Of a stretch of 64,000 nt of DNA, positions 45,086-56,424 are shown in pieces. Origin of the DNA: Meandrina meandrites (taxonomy: Eukaryota; Cnidaria; Anthozoa; Scleractinia; Meandrinidae). The DNA lies in the NCBI GenBank assembly GCA_963693305.1, contig OY855905.1, positions 29,948,437 to 30,012,436 of the forward strand, in the 5' to 3' direction. The notes under the pieces were generated by a model, which was not told the DNA's origin, ran no database searches, and was given only the letters and a program-made list of their open reading frames with translations. The first letter of the stretch is position 1. Each line of letters opens with the position of its first letter. A program made the translations under genes and the position numbers.

Positions 45086-47440
45086 GAGTTTTGCGCAGGG
45101 CGGTGACAACGAGCAGCAGCAGCGCGGCGCACTCACTAGCTCACTAAGCTCTCTTACTCGTCTCGTCTCGCTCCACGCTACACAAGTGCGTGCAAATACT
45201 ATATTACATGAGACGCGTGGCGGAGCCTATAAAGCGGTTTGTTTTGTTCCTTAGGGACTTCACGCCTGGTTGTTGGGCAGACTTAGCATGTGGGAGGGGC
45301 TCTGGAGACATTTAGCACAATGACACGTTAGGCAAACTAACTGCATTCAATGGCCTATGGATTGTTTTTGTGCCTTTAATCTTCATATGAAAGGGCGGGA
45401 TTGTCTTGCGCCCTTTTGTGCGTGTCCTGCGCGTGGCTTCGATTATAATTAGTTGGCCAATACAATAGCGGTGCGTGCTGTCGTCAGACCTTTAGAAATC
45501 GCTAACAAAGTCAACAAGCGATCCTTCGTGTCGACTCTATATGCCGATCAATAGCAAGCCAGACTTTTGTTTTATCCACGTGCCTCATTTCGCAGCTCTC
45601 TGCAGCTAATTCTCCAGGTCCGGTGCAAACATTTCAAACCCTGCCGCGGCCAATGGGCGGCAAGCTCTGCCCGGGGTGTTTTATCTCGCTCGACACCGCT
45701 CATTATATATATACTTTTTTTTTTTAGAAAAGTCTTCTCCGTGCCCCATTGCATGCAGAATACTTATTCACAAAGTTGGTTATTATTTGCTTATCGCGAG
45801 ACTGCGTAAATTTTGCACTCGATTTATAATGCCTGGTTTTGGCTCGCCCACTGCCTTTTCCTGCGTGTGTCTCCAAGGAGAAGGCTCAAGTATGCTCGGT
45901 ATCTATCTAATTAACAACAAATTTATCGCCCCAAGAAAGCTGCTAGCTTCTGTAAGGATTTGTGTGCATTGTTAAAGAAGCTGTTAGTTTGATAAATTGT
46001 TTACTATGCAAATCTTTCTTCGTACACGAGTGTGACAACTGTTTTCGGTACGCTCGAATCGTTGCAAGTTTTCCGGTTAAGTCTTACTGCGCACCATACT
46101 CTTTCTCGGTGGTTGCTTCATGTGTGGTATGAAAGATTGTTCATTGTTTCTTGGAATTAAATCTTGTTCCTGTTTTGGCAGTGAATTTTTTTTTCTTTAT
46201 CCGATCTCATTGTTTACAGAGAATTTCGACTTTTGACAGCATTCCTTCACTGCCGTTTACCAACCGCTGCAAAGTAATGAGACATAAAACTGTTTTATTT
46301 CAGTAACAAATATTTGCTTTACAAAAAATTCCTGCCGCTCCTAGTTAGCTCCAAGGAGGCGGTTAATGAATCCACTTTCAATGTGGCACGCGAATGCAAC
46401 ACGAAATTAGCTGCCAAAACGACGCCTCTCGTCGCGAACAATTTAGATTCCAAAAACTGATAATGTCCTTGAGTTTATATCAATTAAAAGTGGCGAGGTG
46501 GCTTTGAAGTGTGAAGCGAAGCGTGCTGTATTAAAACTAATTACTGTCATCACATATTTAGAATTCAATTTTCTTTTTAATTTCAAGGCGTTTTTCCGCT
46601 GCCATTCCGGCACGCTTTCTGGAGAGTAAAAACAAACGCTCGGTCAATTTTCGATTCTACGTCTGCTTGTAGTGGTGGATTTACACAAACAAACAGTTCC
46701 ATCGCTAGGTTATTATTTGATAATTCTGCCCACACGCGCCAAACGCGTGCCTGAAAGTTTGTCAATGGTAAATTACACCATTGATTTACATTTTTAACTC
46801 CGGTTTACACAGCGGCCAGACGCGGATATTGGTGAGCTTTCTAGCTTCCTGTTTTCGCTTAACATGATATGCAAATACCTTCTCGGCTCTCCTAGAAACG
46901 GGCAGGGTTGTGACAACCTTGGCAGTGGAATTGAACCTTGCTTTTAACGAGTGTACCGACTTGTCAGTTTCCAAGTTATGATTTGGGCTATTCATTTTTT
47001 TTTCTTGTATGTCACGCATTGATTACGGGCGTCGTATGCAATGCAGTATAAATCCATCATTTCAGACAGTTAAAGTGCTAAACGCTTGGATATTTGACTA
47101 TTGCCTAAACGCATTAGCGTATAGCGCGCACGAACGCTTCCATTCGCGTGGCTTCCATCGCAAAGTATTTAGCGCGGCACGCGGCTTACACCTCTTGAAA
47201 TGATCTTCAGACATCTCAGCTCATCAGCTAATGGCTTCTAGCCGTAAAAGGGTTTTCGGTTTCCGTTTCGATTGATAGCTATTTACATAGGAAGGCACGG
47301 TTAATTGAATGGCGTTCTATTAAATCCACTGAACACATTTCATGCGCCACAACTGATTTGACAACTGTTTTTTTTTTTCAATATTTAATGCAACCTGTTA
47401 TCCACATTCGCAAAGTAAGAAAAAATGCTTAAAGGAAATA
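45086..47440. other. ASCL upstream region
   Basis: Presumed promoter and 5' UTR side of ASCL (minus strand). No clear TATA box was found within 200 bp of the start codon; a TATATATA stretch lies near 45704-45713. No other gene is recognised. Transposons are few here. Confidence 0.35.
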
Positions 47441-48042
47441 TGCTTCTTGCATGGTTTAGAAAGCGCAGATCTCGCAATTAACGTTACTTCGTCCGGTTAT
47501 GGAACAACAACAGTATGCAGATTTGAATCAAGTGCTTCTTGAAACGAAGCGTCTTTTGCGCCAAGATAAGGATATTGCGCGTGTGATAAATGGCTCGCTT
47601 ATCGCAAACTTCGGCACACGTACCCTTGTTTCTGTAATTGGACGTCGAGTGCAAAACTGACTTCTGAGCAGTTCTCATTTGTTTTTATATTAACCTTTCA
47701 GTTTGTACGTTTCTGTAGGCACTTGCCATAATATTGTGTCGCCTGGTTGCTTCTTGCATGGTTTAGAAAGCGCAGATTTCGCAATTAACGTTACTTCGTC
47801 CGGTTAAGGAACAACAACGGTATGCAGATTTGAATCAAGTGCTTCTTGAAACGAAGCGTCTTTTGCGCCAAGATAAGGATATTGCGCGTGTGATAAATGG
47901 CTCGCTTATCGCAAACTTCGGCACACGTACCCTTGTTTCTGTAATTGGACGTCGAGTGCAAAACTGACTTCTGAGCAGTTCTCATTTGTTTTTATATTAA
48001 CCTTTCAGTTTGTACGTTTCTGGTGCCATAATATTGTGTCGC
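47441..48042 (+). repeat. Recent tandem duplication, 307-bp unit
   Basis: Copy 1 (47441-47747) and copy 2 (47748-48042) both begin TGCTTCTTGCATGGTTTAG and differ by a handful of bases plus an 8-12 bp deletion near the end of copy 2. Both ends read ATATTGTGTCGC. A 64-codon minus-strand frame is duplicated with it but resembles no protein. Confidence 0.9.
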
Positions 48043-50446
48043 GTTTTCCGGTTATAGCTTTAATTAGCGAGCACGCGAACGATGACAAAGTGCGATATTT
48101 TGCTGCTGTGATGCAACCTATCTTATTCAGCTAACTTCACCCATTATGCAATACTGGCGACTCTTAAACCAGTTTGCGAGTCGTAAAACCTACTGTTTTT
48201 ACATACTAATTCTTACCAATGCGGTACAGCGAACGATATCTGTGGTGGCATGTATATTCTCACGCAAAGTTTGGCCTTTAAAGATTTTGGGGTATTGCTC
48301 TTATATTACTTTAAATATTGTATCAGTTATTTCTGTTTTGAGTGTATATCATTGAACACGCGGAACGACACATTTTTTCCTGTGTATGAATAAAGTCTGT
48401 TGATAACGGAGTGATTGAGCCGATTAAGCTAATGTTCCCAAACCATAGAGTTTAGAAGACAATGAATATCAACAGAGAGGGGATTTCAAGAAACACCGCT
48501 AACCAAGAAAGCTTTCGTTAGTCACACCCTCCGGCAAACTAGTTCTAAGGGGGGTCACAGTCTCCCCTGGGGGTGTCCACGCTCCAAATTAGTGAGCAAG
48601 AGCTCTATGCGAGTAGGGGTTATGTCGGATATACGCTTGGACAGTAACACCAATAGGAGATCGGGTGTTTGTAAGAGTACAGAGGATAAACACATCCTGA
48701 AAGTCCAAACCCTCTATCTGAAAAATTTCATGATCCTAAAGGAGTGCGAAAACAATTGTTTTCGTCACATGTGATGTCAACATTCGAACATGACAATAGC
48801 GAGCTTATGAAAACTACGACGGCAACGCGAACGAGAACGTCACCAAACATGCAAAGGTTCAGCTATGTCACGGTATTTCGAGTCATCCTTCACAATACAT
48901 AACAGGCTATAACAATGCCCCTATCCCTGAATAACAATAGAGGTAGTGTTTACAGTGGGCGAATGAAAATAGAAGTTTCACAGAGGTAGTGTCTTACTGC
49001 ATCCTTCTGATCGGTTTCGAATTGAAAAAAACCTCGAAGTAAAAGTTTTTTAACATAGAGGAACAACAACAGAGTTACAAAAACACGAAAATAAACAAGG
49101 AAGATTTCGAGGTGGAGTACGAATGATAAACTTGAAAACAAATAGCCAATTTGTTCAAGATTTAAAAAGTTTTTTTCAAGCTAGCTCTACAGCACACACG
49201 TTTTAAATATTGGTACATTTCTTCGCTGTTCTCTGCGAAACAACAAGACGTGAGATGACCAAATTTGCGTGTTTTGGACAACGTCAACCAAGACGGCTAA
49301 ATTTTCCTATTTCTATTTGGGGTTGAACGCTCTCTTTACATATTTAGCCGGAGGTAGTTCCTAAACCAGTAGAAACGCTGAATAAATCTGATAATTGCGA
49401 GATTCTTATATGTAAGTAAAATATACATTCATTTTTCATAAGGCGTTGCCCTCGACGTCGCCGTCGTCATTGCTTATGCTCCCTAATGCTGTCACAAGGA
49501 CGGCAAAACGTTGCTCGTTTGTAAAAAAAAAACCTCTATGTTCTAAGTCGAGATTCTCTGGGGTAAATCAAGGTGATGGGGCAAAGATTGAACACTATGG
49601 GAGAACTCAATCTCAAATAGTACATCTTTTAAAATAGTATAGTATATCTTTTAAAGTCGATCTTCTTTAAAACGGCCATAACCAGCACCGCGCTTAGAAC
49701 TGAATAGAAACCATTCACATTTATGATAGACGCAAAGCATTTCAACTTTTCTTGTTTTTGCAATCCGTTTTCAGAGCAAAGTAACAACACGTCAATTTGA
49801 AACTGTATATTGGAATTTTTTTTTTTCGTTGTCTTAGAAAATGGCCCGGGTTACGGCACTAGTACTCAAAGAATGAGCTTACATTGCTTGTTTAAAGTTG
49901 TTAAACTCCAGGTGACTGGCATTGCTTGCTTACAGACCCGATGTGGATGCGGTGTAACTTCTCAATAATTATATTGTTCACCTCTCAGAAACAATTAGAC
50001 TTTAATGCGATCTCCTTCCAAACACAAAGGAGAAACGCAGCGGACTTAAATTTTTATTCATGTGAACATCTAGGTTTATAATTATTGTTAATTTCTAAAG
50101 TGCATAGGTAGTTAGCAAGAGAGGGTGAGGTGGTAGTTAACTTGAAACACGAACCCTCAAGCAAGCCTATTGCTTTAACCCATATCGTGTTTAATAAAGG
50201 ATGTTGTTGTTATTGTTATAACAACTTTCTAGAGGGCCACTTTCACACTAAACTGCCCGTACACTCTCTTTTATACACTACGTGGGTCTTTATAGAGCTA
50301 GTCATCAGTATGAAAGTGTTCGGCTTGAATCTCAGACTGTAAGAGCGAACACAAACGTCAGTTTTACTCAGCCTGAAAAGGAAAAGAGAAGCAAGGACTG
50401 TGTTGGTGGCCGGAATAGTCTACTAAAACCCGCAACTCTGGATTAC
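48043..50446. other. No gene recognised
   Basis: A/T-rich sequence without assignable coding exons, RNA genes or transposon ends. Confidence 0.4.
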
Positions 50447-50585
50447 TGAAATCCTGGTTTTAGCATTCCGACGTACCGGGTTACTTGCGCGTTCCAGGTT
50501 TCAGTAATCCGGCGTTCCTGGTTTTAGTAAACCGGTGTTCCTGATTTTAATATTCTGGCGTTCCTGGTTTCAGTATTTCGATTCG
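50447..50585 (+). repeat. Minisatellite, about 23-bp units
   Basis: Variants of CCGGCGTTCCTGGTTTTAGT recur about five times, e.g. CCGGTGTTCCTGATTTTAAT and CTGGCGTTCCTGGTTTCAGT. Units are diverged, so the array is old. Confidence 0.75.
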
Positions 50586-50924
50586 TACCAGCTGAATGGC
50601 ATCCCTTATGTGGGTAGTACTGCTAGACCCTTCATGTTATAAACTATGATTTTTACTACGAATTATTAGCGCTGGTCCTCGATTTCCTTTCCTGGTCTCA
50701 CGCATTTTTGTGGCTTGTGAACTTTTGCCAGGGTTCGAATTGTAGTCTTTTTTACCGTTGTTTGGCAGTGCAAAGACGAAAAGTTTTTAAATTTTTCTTG
50801 GCGAAGTTAGTCACAAATCCAATATTGGAGTAAGTATTTCCATAACAAGGTCTACAAGAGCCCATTCAATAGAGAATAGCTCACTTCCATTAAGACCATT
50901 TAAAAAGACTATTTCACCACGTGT

Positions 50925-51004
50925 CCTAACTTGCCCACTTTATCGTAAAAAATTAACAGAATTAGCCCCGCTGGAGTTATTGCCGGAATGCAATTATCTA
51001 AATT
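50925..51004 (+). repeat. 80-bp segment duplicated at 53373-53452
   Basis: From CCTAACTTGCCCACTTTATC to CAATTATCTAAATTA the two places read the same over 80 bases. Flanks differ. See the copy inside the rearranged tract next to the hAT-like MITE. Confidence 0.9.
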
Positions 51005-52826
51005 AACGCCAACGAAATTATCACATTTTGCCTCCCATTATCTCGTCACTGTTATTCAATTGAATATCAGTTGACCCTGATGGTGAAAGGGTCTTCAGTG
51101 GTTTGAATGCGTGCCAACCTTTTCTTTAGTTTGTACGTCACACACTTTTGAACTTTGCCCAGCAATTGCTGTGATTTTTCGATTTTGATTTCAGTGCGTC
51201 CAAATTCGTCGGTGAAAAAGATATTTAGATCGACCAAAGTGTCCTTCATTGTGTTTCTATAAGTAAGTTGATTATGTGGAACGCGCAACTCGTTTTTGAG
51301 TAGAAGATCCATCGTTTCTATTTGGAAGAATGCCTGATTTTTTTGTAAATAGCGACTTCACGATTTATTTGGTAATTAAATTCGTTTTCGTACCGTTTGT
51401 TTTTGCTTCTTTTCCACTGTTCTGCAGACAATAAAAATGCCAAAAATTAGTCCATTTTTTCTATGTAATGGTCAAGTTTAACGGTTAATAACCTTTGCGG
51501 AGCCGGTAAATGATATCAATTCACACCTTTTCACAATGCAACGGATATGTATTTACTTCACTAATCAATACAATGATGTGTTTTTGTACTTGCAATCCTT
51601 TAGCTTGAAAATTGAATTTTGAAAATCAGTCTAGTCGCGTAGTCCTTACAAGTTTATTGGGAAGCCACTTCACCCGGGCTCATGCCAACTCATCGCAATG
51701 CAAGGACAACTAACGGTGGTGTGCGATTACTCCTTCAATTAGTTAACATCGATCGACGATCGTGTAAATTATATAAAGTAGCGGCACGTTGATTACACTT
51801 TTCGGTACACTGCATGAAGATTACATTTACTCAAATGACATCGCAAGTTACTTTGGTTTCAATTGACAAGCAAGTGCACTGCAAATCGGTTCAAACTTTT
51901 GTACTCCCGTGGATTGGCGGAATTGACATTGGCAGGGTGTTTAAAAAGCTATTTGCTTCATTCATTGTAGTCCCTCTCCATTCAGATATGGTTAATTGCA
52001 TGCTAATAGCCGCGAGTAAGTCGCTTTGTGCGCGCCGCGTTTAAATTGTTTTGCAAAGTTGTTGAATTTTTTCAAAAGTGTAAGGTGCTTTGAAAATTAT
52101 TTTAAGCCTTGGCTATTGGTGGATATCTAATATCTGACCAACCTTAAGTTGTACCACGCGCCGAAATATTTTTTGACTATCGACACATAGGCGACCCCTT
52201 TTAATTTCTTTTCTTTTATTGCAAAGCTATTGTTTTAGAAAGATTGTGGACTCCAAACAGCATGTTTGATCCACGCAATGCAAAATGTTATGTTTTTGGG
52301 GAGGTTCTTGGAGCTTTTTTCCTTAAAAGACGTTTTGAAGGGTCTTGAAAGCTGTTTTGATAATTTTATTGATGGTTTTTTTGCCAAGGCATCGGTTGAC
52401 TACAACTGTACTTTATCAATTAATCTGCAAGGATTACGAAACTAGTGTTGGACTATTGCTTGTTGGCTTACAACAAGCGTGCAACTTAAGGCCTCATTGG
52501 GCACGAAAGCCGTAAAACTAATATCCAACTTGTTTATTTGGGCAAAGGAATTAGCAAACATGTTCTGCTTTGGAAGTTCAATGCAAATGAGTGATATTGC
52601 CATGTGCGAAGAAGACTGTTCAAAACCGCCTGGTCGCCGCCTGGCTCATTAATTTATCTTAATTTATGTAAGATGTTTATCGACGTGCCCTTAGCTAAAG
52701 TAGACTTGCAGCAGCGCAAAGGATAGTATTGTGTTTATTCTGGTTTGGTTGGAGCTATTTTTGGCCAAGCTCAATTTTTTCATTCATTTATTCTTTCGAC
52801 CATCAGATCAAAGGATTAGGGCGCGA
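51005..52826. other. No gene recognised
   Basis: An 81-codon minus-strand frame at 51067-51312 starts MDLLLKNELRVPHNQ and resembles no family I know. Nothing else assignable. Confidence 0.35.
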
Positions 52827-52854
52827 CCTTGGTTAACTTAGGGTTCATGCAGTT

Positions 52855-53322
52855 CCCGGGGGGGGTACTCCCATAAATTTCGGATAGGGGTGTGCCGCGA
52901 AGGTTCTTAAACCCTGACCCTATTTAAGGATAAAGAAAACGAAAATTGATACCCTTTTTAAGGCCCAAACCCGAAAAATGACACCCTATTCAAGGAGAGG
53001 AGAAACGTTGGGTGACGATCCAAATAACGGCTAACCGCACACGGCAAAACACAAATCTTAACAAAATCGCTTTGCTACTAGTTGAACGGATAGTTTATAG
53101 TTTAAACATGAAACAGACGATTGTTACGTTTAGTTGGGCATTTATTTTAGCTGATAGAATTTAGGTACCCTATCTAAGGATAACACCGGGAACACAATGC
53201 CAAAAGGAGCAAAAATGATACCCTATTTAAGGACCGAGAACCTCAAAAACCATACCCTATCCCGCGGCACATACCTATATAGCCCATATATGGGAGTACC
53301 CCCCCCCCCCCCCCCCCCCGGG
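52855..53322. mobile_element. hAT-like MITE with exact 8-bp target duplication
   Basis: The ends are CCCGGGGGGGGTACTCCCAT at 52855 and the inverse ATGGGAGTACCCCCC plus C run ending CCGGG at 53322. ATGCAGTT lies directly outside both ends (52847-52854, 53323-53330). The interior has repeated ACCCTATTTAAGG and GGCCCAAACCCGAAAA words, some inverted, and no transposase. The unoccupied target sequence, with a single ATGCAGTT, is present at 53477-53545. Eight-base duplication is typical of hAT elements. Confidence 0.9.
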
Positions 53323-53330
53323 ATGCAGTT

Positions 53331-53545
53331 TACATTGAGCAGCCAAGCGGGCTTATCAATTTGACTTTGTGCCCTAACTTGCCCACTTTATCGTAAAAAA
53401 TTAACAGAATTAGCCCCGCTGGAGTTATTGCCGGAATGCAATTATCTAAATTATCAATTATCAATTTGACTTTGTGTCCTTGGTTAACTTAGGGTTCATG
53501 CAGTTTACATTGAGCAGCCAAGCGGGCTTATCAATTTGACTTTGG
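53331..53545 (+). repeat. Rearranged tract: flank copy, imported 80 bp, empty-site copy
   Basis: In order: the right flank of the MITE (ACATTGAGCAGCCAAGCGGG through TCAATTTGACTTTGTG), the 80-bp segment otherwise found at 50925-51004 (here 53373-53452), then TCAATTTGACTTTGTGTCC and a second copy of both MITE flanks joined without the MITE, with a single ATGCAGTT at 53498-53505. Confidence 0.9.
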
Positions 53546-53580
53546 GCTTACATTCAAACTTGCGCGGTGTAAGGTTCACC

Positions 53581-54782
53581 CTAGTCTCCCTCGCAGCCGT
53601 TTTTAGTGTCGTCACGCAACGCTCCTCCCCACAAACGGCTGCTCACATTTGAACAACATTCCTTTCCCTTTGTTTCTTATGTGACCAATCAGAGTACAAG
53701 ATAATGTAATCAACATGGTTTTTCCCGCGTACTCAAGTGTTGCAAAGGATCGGAGTTTCTCCAATGTATGAGGCGCCAAAGAAAGCTCTGCAAAGTGATC
53801 GTCGCTTTATTTGCTCCACTGTAGTTCAGAAAAAAGAAAAGATTATATATTTCGATTTACCGGCGGTTATTTGTTCATGTCCGGATGTGAATGTGAGCAG
53901 TTTAATATTCAGCGGCCAGCGAGTTCACTTTGCAAAGCTTTGCTAAAGACGACTTGTCATGTTCAAAAAGGCATTCATCTTGGAGGGCTCAAACATGAAT
54001 TGAAGGGACTCTACAAGGATCGTGAACGTACGAGAACATAACGCTTATTTAGCATTGAGAACGACCGTGACAATGGAGAAACCGCTGCAGCTGCATGCCG
54101 TGAGAAAACCTCGAATTGTTTTTACAATTTCCGATCGATATCACGTATGCTTCCTCTGATACTGCAGCCCGAGATTTTCCGAAACCCGTCGTAGGTTGAC
54201 AAAAACATCCTTTCTTTCTTCAACGATTTTCCCAATTCCAGATTTTTTGCTGTACGTTTATTGCGCCTTTCAATAACATGCGAAATCTCGACGACTTTTT
54301 TCCGCAGCCGTCATCAGGCAACGAACCTTGAAAAACAGAAACAAACAAAATGGATCGAAATCTACCAATCACAGCTGACAGACGTGACCTTTTGACCTTG
54401 CTGTAAGTTAACTTGTGTTTCCTGAGAGGTCCACTTAGAAGGTTAACGGTTGCGAAAACCGTAAACCAATATAAAAACGTTGGTTGAGGTTGAATTTCAG
54501 AGTTCGTATGTTATTGAAAACCACAATAAGCTAGAAATTTGAAATGTCTTTCTGACAACATGAAACATTTCTTCAAGGGTCGCTATTTTGAAAGCTATGA
54601 ACTCAAAGATAAAACAAGCAAAATGATTGGTTAGATTTCTTTGGCGCGCACAGTTCTCGAAATATGGAACCCGAATGGTGATTGGTTGAAACAGAGGAAA
54701 GGAATGTTGTTCGAATGTGAGCAGCCGTTTGTGGGGAGGAGCATTGCGTGACGACACTAAAAACGGCTGCGAAGGAGACTAG
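53581..54782. mobile_element. TIR element with 7-8 bp target duplication
   Basis: Inverted ends of about 115 bp start CTAGTCTCCCTCGCAGCCG at 53581 and end with the inverse at 54782. Matching inner blocks include CTCCTCCCCACAAACGGCTG and AACAACATTCCTTTCC on the left with their inverses on the right. GTTCACC lies directly outside both ends. The 1-kb interior has two small frames (53737-54041) with no known domain. Confidence 0.8.
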
Positions 54783-56424
54783 GTTCACCCCCGTTGATTA
54801 GACTTTTTGGAACGTTTATGGCCAAATTTGTTACTTTGTGAGTTTTTCACGTGTTTAAATGCTTGGCTTCTGTTATAGTGAAATCCCCTGCTCCTAAAAA
54901 AGGAAGTCTTTAATTGTAAGTGTAAACACTCCGTTTTCAAATGGATAACATTCTCACGTTTTGAACTGAAACTAATTTGAAAAAGCTTTTAACTTAAGGG
55001 CATCTTGACAGCAAATTTTCGTACTTCTTTAGATGAGAGACGAGTTAATTTGTGCTCAACACTGAGCTGCTGATCTACAGCCACGTGTCATACAATAAGT
55101 CCCTTTGTTTAAACTACCCGATTTTGTCAAAAAATGTAGCTGCAGAGACCAAATTTGGTCCCTGCCACTTGTCCTACGAATTCTCACAAAGTGGAGCTAA
55201 ACCCGAGTCTAACACCAATCCCTTTTGATATCGACATTCCTCGTAAGTAGCAGGTGATTTAAACATCAGTGAAAACTTTATTGGGAAAAGCTGTCATTAA
55301 AGTAAAATCGGATTAATATTAAAAATTAAAAAAAAGACATACGAGAAAATGAAAAAGGACTATTTTTTAGAGTCTAAACATATCAATTTGTTAGGTATTT
55401 AGAGAATACTAGTTATTGAATTTCGGATCGGCAATTAACCATGGTTTCCCTTTAGAATGCACCGTGAGAATATATCAGGCTTATACACCATTCACACCAA
55501 AGCTTAAACATGTTTAAATGTTGTTTAGTTAAACACGGTATAAAATTGTTTTCTTCATGGAAGTTGCTGACTGATGTTTATCGAATTCAAATTTGGCACA
55601 ATGAAAGCACAAGGAAGAGGACACTTGAACCCTATGTAAAATTCAGTCTGTCAGTTGTCTGTTGCTGATTTTCATTTTCTTAAACCTTGTTTAACTAAAC
55701 ATGTTTTGTTGGTGTGAATCAGGTATTAGTCTCACCCTGTTGGTAGGTAGGTAAGATACGCAGACCGCCGGGAACACAATAATGATAAAGTAGTTAATTA
55801 TCCACTAGAAGGTGATAATTGTTTAATGCTCGTTTAACCTGGAATTCCGACAAAAACTGTGTTATTACGACCATTTCATGAAACCTCATTGTGTCCTCAA
55901 TTAACACAGTTCAGAATTACATAAGTGATTTTATTTTATTACCGTTAAAGCTCTATCAAGCCCCCGGAGTCTTATTCCTTATCAAGATCTCTTGGCTGGG
56001 AGAGGTTGGGAGCTTAATAGATAGGGGGTTGTTTAAAAGAGGTTTTGTTACAGCACATTTAAAATCTTGTCATAGTGCTGTTTAGCAACACAAAACACTA
56101 ATTATATACACCTAATTCGATGCTTTAAAATATAATACGCGCGGATACTTTGCGAGTTGCGTAGTAAATACGAGCAATGAGCAAAATGTCCGCTCGTATT
56201 ATATGTTAAACCACCGAATAAGGGATTTATTATTCCACTAAAATATAAAGTTTAATTCGGCCGTTTTGTCGCTCCGCTTTTAGTCCATATTTTTGCCCTG
56301 TTCTACAGTGTAATAACGTGGCATAGTTTGCGCGTTCTTTTGCCCTAATATGGTAAAATGGCGCAATAGTGGAATAATAAAAAAAGGTAAATGTGGTGGA
56401 TAGATGTTTTCTTGTTCATAATTA
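54783..56424. other. No gene recognised
   Basis: A/T-rich. The pair TTTAGTTAAACA near 55526 and TTGTTTAACTAAACATG near 55687 may be the ends of a small degraded element, but this could not be confirmed. Confidence 0.35.

Noticed and set aside
45086..45136. N-terminal extension of the ASCL frame beginning SAPRCCCSL
   Set aside because: There is no ATG in it; the frame would start at a GTG. The ATG at 45083-45085 gives a normal start.
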